From Acidobacteriota bacterium (GTDB lineage: Bacteria; Acidobacteriota; Blastocatellia; UBA7656), in the NCBI GenBank assembly GCA_038040445.1, contig JBBPIG010000009.1:1-64000 (forward strand): 64,000 bases of DNA. Direction: 5' to 3'. The notes under the pieces were generated by a model that saw nothing but the letters and a program-made list of their open reading frames with translations, did not search any database and had not been told where the DNA came from. The translations under genes were made by a program, and so were the position numbers. Of this stretch, positions 44,790 through 52,755 are shown piece by piece. Every line of letters begins with the position of its first letter. Position 1 is the first letter of the stretch.

Positions 44790-44936
44790 GCGGCAACACA
44801 CTGTGACGCCACTACCCGGTTGGGAGACGACCTGGCGCCCGGTGACTACATCTTACAGATCATCGTCACAGACAAGCGGGCGAAAGAGAAATACCGCTGG
44901 GCTACGCAGTGGATGGATTTCGAGATAGTGAAGTGA
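44790..44936 (+). pseudogene. 3' remnant of a secreted Acidobacteria-type protein
   Basis: In one frame the sequence ends GDDLAPGDYILQIIVTDKRA, KEKYRWATQWMDFEIVK and a stop. This is the kind of beta-sandwich ending found in VWA-related or GWxTD-type secreted proteins of Acidobacteriota (LAPGDY.LQI.V.D). Nothing upstream continues the gene. The rest of the 44576-45023 gap shows only fragments and a palindrome. Confidence 0.5.
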
Positions 44937-44949
44937 AGAGTGATGGGCC

Positions 44950-45020
44950 AGTGATGCGTGAAGTGATTCGTGATGCGTGAAAAGCAAACCCGAATGCGGT
45001 CACGCATCACGTTTCACGCT
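44950..45020. repeat. GATGCGTGA palindrome, second location
   Basis: GTGATGCGTGAAGTGATTCG then TGATGCGTGA on the left; TCACGCATCACGTTTCACGC on the right. It lies just beyond the antiporter stop codon and could terminate it. Confidence 0.7.
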
Positions 45021-45023
45021 TCC

Positions 45024-46265
45024 TCAGCTTATCTCGTCTTGTAGCTCTGAAACGTACTCTGAGGGTTGAGTGGCTGCTTGCTCGCCCGCGAAAGCGAGCT
45101 TTAGGAAGGGCGGAGCGGCGAGCGTGGTTATCACCGCCATCGCCAGCACTACCCCGTATACCGTGTCGCTGATGACCGCCATCGCGACTCCGATCTGGGC
45201 TACGACAATTCCGACTTCTCCGCGCGGAATCATTCCGACTCCAACTTGAATAGCTCGCCGCCGGCCCATTCCAATGGCGCCAAGTCCGCAGCCGACTAAC
45301 TTGGTCAAGATCGCCAATACGATGACCACCGCGGAGAGCACCACGACATCTGATGACAGGAATATCGCCAGGTTGAGCTTCATTCCTATGGTTATGAGGA
45401 AGAAAGGTGTGGTGAACTCCGTGAGCGCTTGAGACTGTTGATGCAGTCTGGTTCCGTCGGTAGCTTCTGAGAGTGCGACTCCCGCCAAGAACGCGCCGAT
45501 GATTCCGGCTATTCCTATCAGGTTGGCAACCGCAGCCAGTCCAAAGCACAGCACGAGCGCGAACATCAGCAGCGAATGATCGATCTTCAAGTTTCTGACC
45601 GGGTGTTTGACTCGATTGACCACTCGCGAACCGAACGCGACCACTAGCAGGGTAAATCCGATAGCCAGAAAGGTGATGAGTCCAATGTGGAAATAGTTCA
45701 CGCTCCCCTCTGCTAGGCTGCTCGCTACGGCCAGAACCAACAGGCCAATCACGTCATCGATCACGGCAGCGGCAAGGATCACCCGGCTGGCTTCGGCAGT
45801 TATCAAACCCATTCCGGACAGCACTCGCGCGGTTATGCCGACGGAGGTCGCTACCATCGCCGCGCCCAGAAAAATCGCTTCAATCGACGAATATCCGGGC
45901 CACAAGGAAAGCAAGCCCCATCCGGCAAGAAACGGGACCACCACCCCGAGCACTGCGACGATCGTGGCCGTTCCCCCAACCTTGAAGATTTCACTCGGGC
46001 GAGTCTCGAGCCCGACGGTGAAAAGCAAAAAGATCACGCCGATCTCGGCGAGGGCTTCCAGCACATCGGTAGGCTGCACGAAATTGAGCACCGATGGACC
46101 GATGATTATGCCGGCAATTATCTCGCCGACCACGGCGGGCTGGCGGATTCGCTCGAACAGCTCCGCCGCAAGCTTGGCCGCAAGCAGCGCAATAAAAAGT
46201 GCAAGCAAGATTCGTCCGTGATCCGCGGATGCGAGCAACAATGCGTGAAATCCCGTTGCGATCAA
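45024..46265 (-). CDS. Kef-type cation:proton antiporter (CPA2 family)
   Basis: A 413-residue inner-membrane protein with about 12 hydrophobic helices. Family signs are EIIAGIIIGPSVLNFVQPTD, the proton-path region VILAAAVIDDVIGLLVLAVA with adjacent aspartates, GAFLAGVALSEATDGTRLH, and GMIPRGEVGIVVAQIGVAMA. It lacks the C-terminal TrkA-N domain of KefB/KefC, so it is the short form that may exchange Na+ or K+ for H+. The 199 bp in front contains no gene. Confidence 0.94.
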   Translation of the reverse strand: MIATGFHALLLASADHGRILLALFIALLAAKLAAELFERIRQPAVVGEIIAGIIIGPSVLNFVQPTDVLEALAEIGVIFLLFTVGLETRPSEIFKVGGTATIVAVLGVVVPFLAGWGLLSLWPGYSSIEAIFLGAAMVATSVGITARVLSGMGLITAEASRVILAAAVIDDVIGLLVLAVASSLAEGSVNYFHIGLITFLAIGFTLLVVAFGSRVVNRVKHPVRNLKIDHSLLMFALVLCFGLAAVANLIGIAGIIGAFLAGVALSEATDGTRLHQQSQALTEFTTPFFLITIGMKLNLAIFLSSDVVVLSAVVIVLAILTKLVGCGLGAIGMGRRRAIQVGVGMIPRGEVGIVVAQIGVAMAVISDTVYGVVLAMAVITTLAAPPFLKLAFAGEQAATQPSEYVSELQDEIS

Positions 46266-46449
46266 GTCTCAACTCCTGAAAACAAAGTCCTATGGTGTTA
46301 CAGATGGACGAGGCGGCGCAAGGCTCGGGAGCGCCGGCAACCCTGCCTGCCGTGGGTGGTATTCCCTGAGTTTCATAGTCTCCGTCAGAGGTGATGCGCG
46401 AAACCCTGACGCGCCCCGCACGACGCTGCCGCAGCAGAGAATCAAGCTG

Positions 46450-46455
46450 TATAAT
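46450..46455 (+). promoter_or_regulatory. -10 box very close to a start codon
   Basis: TATAAT with no strong -35. The first ATG of the next gene is only ten bases away, so the mRNA would be leaderless if that ATG is used; an ATG at 46489 would leave a short leader. Confidence 0.4.
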
Positions 46456-46464
46456 GCTCCATTC

Positions 46465-47481
46465 ATGCCTTACCCTGCGCACTCGATCATGGCAATGGAC
46501 CTGTCGCCTTTCGGGCGGTCGATTGCGCTGTTGCCTGCGATGAGGGCGCTCCGGACTTCATATCCAGAAGCAGTTCTTGTAGCTGCCGCACCGAACGGAA
46601 CATGCGAGTTGCTGAGTGGCTGCGGGCTCGTCGATGAAACCATCGGGCTCGGTGTCATCAAGCTGCCGGACCGCGCGTACGCGGGCGCGCTGAAAAGGCT
46701 GGTGAGCTTGCTGAGGCGCTCGCGACGCTACAACTTCGATCTCGTGCTGGATTTTTCACCACGGCTTGAAACGCAGATAGTCTCACGAATGATATTGCGA
46801 GCTCGCGTGTTCGCCCCGTCCAGGCTTCCGCGCGTGATAGAGACGCTTCTGGGGTTGGGCGGAATGCCACGCTCCGCCGGTCACTCAGGTCTTTCAGATT
46901 ACTCGAACGTCTTGCGCAAGGCCGGCGTCGAAATGATTGACGAGCGGCTCAGGATCATTCCGCCAGTCGAAGAGGATGCGCGATTCGAGCACCGGCTTGC
47001 GAGCAGCGGGTCGCGCGGAGGCGAGCTGATTGTATTGCTTTACGCGTCGAATTCTGGGAGCCGGCGCGGCTGGCCGGTCGCTTCCTTTGGAGAGATTGGG
47101 ATGAGGCTCGCGAACAATCTTGGCGCGCGGATAGTTGCGGCCGATGAGCCTTCGGATGGGGCTTTTACTAACGATGTGAGTGCGCTCCTACCGCCGGGTG
47201 CAATCAAGCTCGCTGAGCCGCGCGCGCTTGAGCTGGCAGCCGCAATCGCCCGTGCCAGCATCGTTATCACCGATGAGCGGGCGATTGCGCAGATCGCCTC
47301 AGAGCTGAATACACCGGTCATCGAGGTAGCCGACACGGTCACACTGGAAGCCGCCTCGTCCGGGACTCATCGAATCGCGCAGGCTTCCCCGGCGAGCCAC
47401 GTCTCGACCGATGAGGTCTATGAGATAGCTTGTGAGATCATTCAGGAGAGCCGGAGCGCGTCGCTTTTTCAGCGCCGTTGA
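46465..47481 (+). CDS. Glycosyltransferase family 9-like (heptosyltransferase) protein
   Basis: Up to 338 residues. The N-terminus MDLSPFGRSIALLPAMRALR fits the first motif of ADP-heptose LPS heptosyltransferases, although the conserved LGD is replaced by FGR. The C-terminal half has LLYASNSGSRRGWPVASFGE (the usual GxR.. W...F motif), ARIVAADEPSD, and AAAIARASIVITDERAIAQI, in place of the classic SDSGPMHLA. The active-site residues are therefore only partly kept, and it may be a divergent or inactive relative. Starts at 46465 or 46489. Confidence 0.8.
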   Translation: MPYPAHSIMAMDLSPFGRSIALLPAMRALRTSYPEAVLVAAAPNGTCELLSGCGLVDETIGLGVIKLPDRAYAGALKRLVSLLRRSRRYNFDLVLDFSPRLETQIVSRMILRARVFAPSRLPRVIETLLGLGGMPRSAGHSGLSDYSNVLRKAGVEMIDERLRIIPPVEEDARFEHRLASSGSRGGELIVLLYASNSGSRRGWPVASFGEIGMRLANNLGARIVAADEPSDGAFTNDVSALLPPGAIKLAEPRALELAAAIARASIVITDERAIAQIASELNTPVIEVADTVTLEAASSGTHRIAQASPASHVSTDEVYEIACEIIQESRSASLFQRR

Positions 47482-47574
47482 ATCGGTCTAATAGTCTACG
47501 GTTGCCAGACCGAGATTGTCCTCCCCGGCCAGCGGAGGGTATGCCGTTCTCAGCGAATCCGTCGGGTAGGGTTC

Positions 47575-47601
47575 TTGACAGAAATGGATTTCGTGTATAA
47601 T
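47575..47601 (+). promoter_or_regulatory. Promoter with consensus boxes
   Basis: TTGACA (47575-47580) and TATAAT (47596-47601), both perfect, with a short 15-base spacer. The small membrane protein gene starts 80 bases downstream. Confidence 0.65.
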
Positions 47602-47681
47602 CGGTGTCGCACGGCAGTAGAATCCACACGCACCGCAGTTGAAAGCTTATAGTCTGATGCTTTTTCCTAACTGGAGGGGCC

Positions 47682-47897
47682 ATGAAGAATGTGCTTTTGC
47701 TTGTGGCAGTGATCGGCCTGGGGGCAGGGGCTTGGTTTCTCTATCAGTTTCTGTACCAGCCGGCGAACGACCCCGACAAATCGAACCTGATCCTGGGCGG
47801 AGTCTTCTTCTTAGCCGCGCTAGTCTGCTTTGCCTTCTTCTTCTTCATGAAGTTCAGAGATGAAGGGGACCAGGACATAAGCATCACGAAGTTCTGA
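47682..47897 (+). CDS. Small two-helix membrane protein
   Basis: A 71-residue protein with TM helices at about 3-23 (NVLLLVAVIGLGAGAWFLYQ) and 36-56 (NLILGGVFFLAALVCFAFFF), a short loop rich in Asp/Pro, and a charged tail ending ISITKF. GGAGG is seven bases before the ATG and a consensus promoter lies upstream, so it is a real gene. Family not recognised. The 174 bp after it contain nothing I can name. Confidence 0.8.
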   Translation: MKNVLLLVAVIGLGAGAWFLYQFLYQPANDPDKSNLILGGVFFLAALVCFAFFFFMKFRDEGDQDISITKF

Positions 47898-48071
47898 CCC
47901 TGGCAGATTCTGGCGTTTGAAGACTTGCAGCAGGAACTCCTCGATTAGCGCGGCAGTCCCGGGCTCCTGCTTTCTAGCCTGGGGCTGGACCGTTTTGTTT
48001 GGTCGATTCGTTTGGTCGAAGCGAGAAAAGAGCGTCGATCGCCCGTATAGGGCAGCGGCGGGGGTTGAAAT

Positions 48072-49274
48072 CTATTCTTCGGCTAGTGCCCTTGCAACCT
48101 TGGCGATTCTACGCACGCCCTCCTGAATTGCCTCGAGTGAGTTGGCGTACGAGATCCTAAGGTAGCCTTCGATCCCGAAAGCTGAACCCGCAGTCACGAC
48201 TACCCGCGATTCCTCAAGCAGCAGTTTTGAAAGCTCGATCGAGTCGCGCACACGCCCGCCCAACAAGCGCTTCACGTTTGGCATCACGTAGAAGGCGCCC
48301 TCAGGCATCGCGCACTCGATGCCTTCGATCCCATTAAATGCCGGAACCACCCAATCGCGCCGGCGCATGTACTCGCTTATCATCGAGCGCACCGAGTCCT
48401 GAGGACCGATCGCCGCCTCGACGGCGGCTTTTTGGGTTATCGAATTAGCGTTCGAGGTGGAATGACTCTGCACTTTGAGCATCGCCTGAATCCACTGCTT
48501 CGGCCCCAGCCCAAAGCCCAATCGCCATCCGGTCATCGCGTGAGTTTTGGAGAACGACCCGCAGATCATCACACGCGAACGCAGCGCTTCCGGTAACTGA
48601 CCGGCGGTGAAGAGTTCGGCGGGAGGATAAGCAAAATACAGATAGCACTCGTCGCTGATCACCCAGATGTTGTTGGCAGCAGCGACTTCCACGATTCTGT
48701 GAAACTCCGCCGGTGGAACTATGCGGCCGGTCGGGTTGTTCGGCGAGTTGATGATCAGCAGCCTGGTGTTTGGTGTGATGGCGCTGCTGACCGCGTCGGC
48801 CGTCAACAGAAACTCGTTCGGCTCGGTGTCGATGAAGACCGGACGCGCGCGTAAGAACTTGACGATCTCAGGAAATGTGACCCAGTAAGGCGACGGAATC
48901 AACACTTCGTCGCCCGGGTTGAGCAGCGTTGCCATCGCATTGAAGAGGGCCTGTTTGCCCCCCATTGTGACAACCACTTCGGATGGATCGTAGTTTGCGC
49001 CGAAGTCGCGGCGCATCATCTCGGTGATCGCCGTGCGCAGCGGAGCGATTCCGCTGGTAGCCGTGTAGCGCGTGAAATTAGTTTCGATGGCTAGCTCGGC
49101 AGCGTCTTTCACGTTGCGCGGGGTAGGGAAGTCGGGCTCTCCAGCTCCGAGGTCAATCAGATCGACCCCTTCAGTTCGAAGCCGCTCCGCTTCCATCAAA
49201 ACGGCCAGCGTGGAAGAGACTTCCATGCCGGCCACATTTTCTGACTCTTTGAATACGGCTTTGCTTGTTGTCAA
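48072..49274 (-). CDS. Class I/II PLP-dependent aminotransferase (aspartate aminotransferase-like)
   Basis: A 400-residue enzyme. DLGAGEPDFPTPRNVKDAAE opens the fold, with NSPNNPTGRIVP, SDECYLYFAYP and the PLP-lysine motif SFSKTHAMTGWRLGFGLGP. The Arg in LRISYANSLEAIQEGVRRIA binds the substrate carboxylate. It matches bacterial subgroup Ib aspartate/prephenate aminotransferases. The frame begins at TTG overlapping the previous stop (TTGA), with GGAGGAGG just upstream, so translation is coupled to the coiled-coil gene. Confidence 0.94.
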   Translation of the reverse strand: MTTSKAVFKESENVAGMEVSSTLAVLMEAERLRTEGVDLIDLGAGEPDFPTPRNVKDAAELAIETNFTRYTATSGIAPLRTAITEMMRRDFGANYDPSEVVVTMGGKQALFNAMATLLNPGDEVLIPSPYWVTFPEIVKFLRARPVFIDTEPNEFLLTADAVSSAITPNTRLLIINSPNNPTGRIVPPAEFHRIVEVAAANNIWVISDECYLYFAYPPAELFTAGQLPEALRSRVMICGSFSKTHAMTGWRLGFGLGPKQWIQAMLKVQSHSTSNANSITQKAAVEAAIGPQDSVRSMISEYMRRRDWVVPAFNGIEGIECAMPEGAFYVMPNVKRLLGGRVRDSIELSKLLLEESRVVVTAGSAFGIEGYLRISYANSLEAIQEGVRRIAKVARALAEE

Positions 49275-49639
49275 CCGCCTCCTCCCGGAATCTCGTTTGA
49301 GTTGTTCTGTAAGCCGCTCTTCTGTCCGTCGCTGAAATACCGCTCGACTACCTCGATTAGTGAGTTAAGGCGCACGTCCGTCTCCTTTCCGCTCGCGGCC
49401 AGTTCAGCGATTCGCCTGTCAGTTTCCTTTCCGTGTTCGATCAACTCGGCAATCTGACGGCTGTTTTCCTGAACAGGGAGGGTCAGGTTCATGATGGCGC
49501 CCACGAGCTTGACGATGTCTTCCGTGTTCTGCCGCTGCTTCTCTTCTATCTCGAGCATTTTTTCATCGAACCTCGCATCGAACTTCGCTTGCTGCTCGAG
49601 GATGAAGTCTATTTGCCTTTGTATCTGGTCGCTGCTCAT
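49271..49639 (-). CDS. Hypothetical coiled-coil protein
   Basis: A 122-residue, highly charged helical protein. MSSDQIQRQIDFILEQQAKF opens a long coiled coil with repeating EKQRQNTEDIVKL and REIxELxxxGKETD units (AELIEHGKETDRRIAELAAS), ending in a glycine stretch. Proteins like this often occur in Cyanobacteria and Acidobacteriota, with no known role. It overlaps the aminotransferase start by four bases. Confidence 0.75.
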   Translation of the reverse strand: MSSDQIQRQIDFILEQQAKFDARFDEKMLEIEEKQRQNTEDIVKLVGAIMNLTLPVQENSRQIAELIEHGKETDRRIAELAASGKETDVRLNSLIEVVERYFSDGQKSGLQNNSNEIPGGGG

Positions 49640-49701
49640 TTCTTCCGCTCCGCTTTAGTCGAGTTGTATGTATCTCGCAACGGCCCCTCGCCGTGAAGCC
49701 T

Positions 49702-50187
49702 TCACCCGTTTGCAATCTTATCGCGCATTCGTTTTTCCACCGATTCCGGCACGAGGTCTTTGATCGAGCCGCCCAGTTTGAAGACTTCCTTGATCAGCCG
49801 CGAGCTGATGTAAGAATACGCTTCTCCCGCCATCAGGAAGACCGTTTCCACGTTATGCTCGAGGCGCCGGTTCATCAACGCCATCTGAAGCTCGTACTCG
49901 TAGTCGGAAATAGCGCGAATGCCGCGAACCACGAACTGGGCCTGCTGCTGGACCGCGTAGTGGACCAGCAACCCTTCGAAAGTGCCGACTCGCACGTTCT
50001 TCCACGGAATGACCTCGCCGATCATCTCGACGCGCTCTTCGGTCGTGAACATCGGTTGCTTTTCTACGTTGAGGAGGAGAGCGACGATGACTTCATCGAA
50101 AAGCCTGGCTGATCGTTCGATGATGTCGAGGTGACCCATCGTTATGGGGTCGAATGACCCCGGGTAGATTGCGCGACGCATCACCAT
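49702..50187 (-). CDS. coaD: Pantetheine-phosphate adenylyltransferase
   Basis: A 161-residue enzyme of coenzyme A synthesis that adenylates 4'-phosphopantetheine. [20 protein letters not shown] includes the (T/H)xGH nucleotide motif; the usual second motif is [39 protein letters not shown] is the substrate-binding loop. AGGAG lies before the ATG. Two ATGs two codons apart are possible. Confidence 0.96.
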   Translation of the reverse strand: MVMRRAIYPGSFDPITMGHLDIIERSARLFDEVIVALLLNVEKQPMFTTEERVEMIGEVIPWKNVRVGTFEGLLVHYAVQQQAQFVVRGIRAISDYEYELQMALMNRRLEHNVETVFLMAGEAYSYISSRLIKEVFKLGGSIKDLVPESVEKRMRDKIANG

Positions 50188-50399
50188 TTATCTCCTGGAG
50201 ATTTCTGATAGCAAGAATCGCACTTAAGGCGAGCGATAGTAGCATGGAAAGAGATGAGTAGCCAGTAGCCTCAAGCCAGGATTGCATTTGGACTATGCCG
50301 CACTCTAGCGACGAATTGCCTAACCATTACCTGAGACGTAGCTAGTGGCGGGCGGCGCACTTGCAAAAAAATCCAGGCGCGGCGAGCTGCTCTAGAAGC

Positions 50400-50993
50400 T
50401 CAGTCAGGGAGTGTTTCATAAAACGCCAGCCCGGATTCTCCCTGCTTCACTTCGCGGAATATTCGCAGCTTCTCGTACTCCGGCGCAGGAGGAGTCTTAG
50501 CTCGGTGCTCGACGATGACGAGACCCTCGTTCGCCAGCAGATTCCCCGAGCCGAGTTGGTTCATTACTTGAATGTAGAGCTGCGAGGCGTACGGCGGATC
50601 AAAAAAAATTATGTCGAATCGTCTGGACTCCCGATCGAGCCGTTTGAGGGACGCCGTGGCTTCGCGGTTGACGATCATTGTTTCTGGGGTTTCTGGGGTT
50701 TCTGGGGTTTCTGGGGTTTCTGGGTCAATCCCAAGCGAGGCGAGGTTGGCGTCAATCGCCGCGCATGCGTAGCGCGAGCGTTCGATGAACGTGACCTCAC
50801 TGGCGCCACGGCTGAGCGCTTCAATGCCGACGGCTCCCGAGCCTGCGCAGATGTCCAGGAAGCGGCTGCCATCGATCCGCGGAGCGAGGATGTTGAACAA
50901 CGTTTCTCGAAGGCGGTCCGATGTGGGCCGCACGGCCAGCCCCCCGACCGTGCGCAGTGTTCTCCCGCGATGAATTCCGCCAATCACTCTCAT
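50400..50993 (-). CDS. rsmD: 16S rRNA (guanine966-N2)-methyltransferase
   Basis: A 197-residue methyltransferase modifying helix 31 of 16S rRNA. MRVIGGIHRGRTLRTVGG, RPTSDRLRETLFNIL, FLDICAGSGAVGIEALSRGA and the catalytic FDIIFFDPPYASQLY are all diagnostic. Near residue 93 it carries a GIDPETPETPETPETPET insertion coded by five 9-bp tandem repeats, in the loop before the strand that leads to FDPPY. It precedes coaD in the same direction, a common arrangement, though a 212 bp gap separates them. Confidence 0.95.
   Translation of the reverse strand: MRVIGGIHRGRTLRTVGGLAVRPTSDRLRETLFNILAPRIDGSRFLDICAGSGAVGIEALSRGASEVTFIERSRYACAAIDANLASLGIDPETPETPETPETPETMIVNREATASLKRLDRESRRFDIIFFDPPYASQLYIQVMNQLGSGNLLANEGLVIVEHRAKTPPAPEYEKLRIFREVKQGESGLAFYETLPD
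50681..50724. repeat. In-gene tandem repeat (TTTCTGGGG, about five units)
   Basis: Five 9-bp units in frame inside rsmD, giving (ETP)n on the coding strand. The unit length is a multiple of three, so changes in copy number would keep the frame. Confidence 0.9.
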
Positions 50994-51040
50994 TTCGGCA
51001 ACGTGATCATAGAGAATCCTCCTGCAGGCCTCAATGTGAA

Positions 51041-51212
51041 TAGTCCGTGGTCCGTAGTCCGTGATCCGTAGTCCGTAGTCAGTGGTCCGTCGTAACTGTT
51101 AATCGAGCGCCAAAGCGCTACGGACTACGGACTACGGACCACGGACTACTACGGACTACGGACTACTACGGACCACGGACTACGGACCACGGACCACGGA
51201 CCACGGACTTCC
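51041..51212. repeat. GTCCGTAGTCC word-repeat palindrome, copy 2
   Basis: Left arm has AGTCCGTGGTCCGTAGTCCG then four further variants; right arm has over ten units like CGGACTACGGACCACGGACTACTA. The arms pair around CGTAACTGTTAATCGAGCGC. It lies between the divergent rsmD and the Cna-B-like gene and is the largest palindrome of the window. Confidence 0.85.
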
Positions 51213-51308
51213 GCCAACTTGCTAGTTGACTTTTCCCAGACCAGAACCGCAAAATCAGAATCACTCAACTAAAGCAATACTCTCGATTGAATGTTTAAGA
51301 GAAAGCTG

Positions 51309-51950
51309 ATGAATAGAGTCTTCATAAGCGCTCTGTTTGTGTTCTGCCTGGCGAGTGTCGTCCTAGCTGTTCCGCAAGGGACCGGAACTCTCAAAGGCAA
51401 GATCGAGAGCGAAAAGGGCAAGCCGATTGCCGGTGCTGAAGTTCGGGCTACGCGCAGCCGCGACCGGTCAGTCAAAGAAACAAAGACGGACGAAGCCGGC
51501 AATTATTCTTTTGAGCTCCTGCCAGATGATTACACTGTGAGCTTCGACGCCGAAGGGTACCAGGGTGGAACGCTTGTCCAGATGCAGCAAGTCGAAGAAG
51601 GAAAAGAAAACACCGTCAAGACCATAAGGCTCGGAAAGGCCAGGAATCGCACTTCGCTTATACGCGGGGCCGTGTTTGAGTCGAGAGGCGCTTCGCTGGC
51701 CGGCGTGCACCTGAAGCTCGAACGAGTGCCCACCGCCGACGAAGAGAAGGATCATAAGCGCTTCCATTCAATTTCGATGAGCTACACGAGCAACAGTCGC
51801 GGAGAGTTCGCGTTTCGAGTACCGGCCGCTCGCGCCAGATATAAGATTACGGCCACGCTCGGCGGCTATAAGCCGGAAACCAAGATGGTTGAGGTAAGCG
51901 AGGGCGAGGCTGTTCCTTTAGCATTTTCACTTGAACCGGTGAAAAATTAA
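51309..51950 (+). CDS. Exported carboxypeptidase-regulatory-like protein
   Basis: About 213 residues. The signal peptide is MNRVFISALFVFCLASVVLA; an ATG six codons upstream is possible, but GAGAAAG lies before this one. Two beta-sandwich CarboxypepD_reg-like units are seen: GTLKGKIESEKGKPIAGAEV...TKTDEAGNYSFELLPDDYTV and RGAVFESRGASLAGVHLKLE...TSNSRGEFAFRVPAARARYK. Such domains are adhesion or structural units. The next gene follows at once (TAAGTG). Confidence 0.85.
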   Translation: MNRVFISALFVFCLASVVLAVPQGTGTLKGKIESEKGKPIAGAEVRATRSRDRSVKETKTDEAGNYSFELLPDDYTVSFDAEGYQGGTLVQMQQVEEGKENTVKTIRLGKARNRTSLIRGAVFESRGASLAGVHLKLERVPTADEEKDHKRFHSISMSYTSNSRGEFAFRVPAARARYKITATLGGYKPETKMVEVSEGEAVPLAFSLEPVKN

Positions 51951-52307
51951 GTGCCAGCAGAGCGACAAAAACACCACGCGAAAGCCGGCGAAGCCATCAC
52001 GCCGGAACAGCCAAAGGACAAACGCGCCGACTACCTGACCGCCCGCCAGCTTGCCGACGTTCTGCAGGTTAGCGAAGCAACCATCCATCGCCTTCGCCGC
52101 GCAGGACGCATCCCGGCAGTGCTGCTCACCGATAGGTTGATTCGGTTCAACTTGCGCGATGTGCAAAAGGCGCTGCGGCCACAGTCCGCGTCTCATTCTT
52201 TGGACGGCAGTGAGGCTGAGCAGGAGCAAGAGCCAAGCCCGCAATTGTCATTTGAGGATCTCCTCTCCGATTCAGGCAAGACCGAGACGGCCCCAAGCGC
52301 CGATTGA
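51951..52307 (+). CDS. Excisionase/MerR-type helix-turn-helix protein
   Basis: A 118-residue protein beginning with GTG right after the previous stop. The DNA-binding part is YLTARQLADVLQVSEATIHR then LRRAGRIPAVLLTDRLIRFN, typical of excisionase-family HTH_17 domains. The rest is acidic and glutamine-rich, probably disordered. No integrase is nearby, so a simple regulator is more likely than an excisionase. Confidence 0.85.
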   Translation: MPAERQKHHAKAGEAITPEQPKDKRADYLTARQLADVLQVSEATIHRLRRAGRIPAVLLTDRLIRFNLRDVQKALRPQSASHSLDGSEAEQEQEPSPQLSFEDLLSDSGKTETAPSAD

Positions 52308-52380
52308 ACTGGCTGATCGCTTCTGACCCTCACACAACGAACGATTGCTGCGCAACTTGTCAGTCTGAGAAGATACCGAG

Positions 52381-52755
52381 GTGGATCGCAGGCGACGAAA
52401 CGTATGGTTGACTGGTCTCATCCTCTCGGCTTTGATGGTGCTTTTTCCTCCCTGGCTTTACTACGACGGGAACACATCCAACCAGAGATCAGCGGGTTAT
52501 CATTTTCTTTTCAGCCCTCCACACATTAAGACCTACGACGAGATGTTTGGCTTCGACGATGACATGCCGACGCAATATGTTCGCGTGCGCTTAAACGTCA
52601 TACGCCTGATAACTCAGCTTTTGACTCTCGCGTTCTTGGTTATGGGACTCGACCTGAAGCTACAGAGAGACAGTCCCGGGTTGTCGGGTTGTTTGCTGGC
52701 TCAAGGAACCTGCGGGATTCTGCTGCTGATTCTGCTGATGTCGTCAAAGTTCTGA
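52381..52755 (+). CDS. Hypothetical membrane protein
   Basis: A 124-residue protein starting at GTG. Hydrophobic helices are at about 9-26 (WLTGLILSALMVLFPPWLYY), 70-90 (VIRLITQLLTLAFLVMGLDL) and 100-120 (LLAQGTCGILLLILLMSS). The loop after the first helix is rich in aromatic and charged residues. It overlaps the 3' end of hom by 12 bp on the opposite strand. No family recognised. Confidence 0.65.
   Translation: MDRRRRNVWLTGLILSALMVLFPPWLYYDGNTSNQRSAGYHFLFSPPHIKTYDEMFGFDDDMPTQYVRVRLNVIRLITQLLTLAFLVMGLDLKLQRDSPGLSGCLLAQGTCGILLLILLMSSKF

Noticed and set aside
46266-46464. Riboswitch upstream of the antiporter gene (c-di-AMP type)
   Set aside because: The leader is long enough and potassium antiporters can be controlled this way, but I could not find the conserved cores of that class.
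51041-51212. CRISPR array
   Set aside because: The short tandem words have no unique spacers of uniform length and form an inverted, not direct, arrangement; no cas genes lie nearby.
51951-52307. Phage or ICE excisionase marking an integrated element
   Set aside because: The HTH domain fits, but there is no integrase, attachment repeat or phage gene in the neighbourhood.
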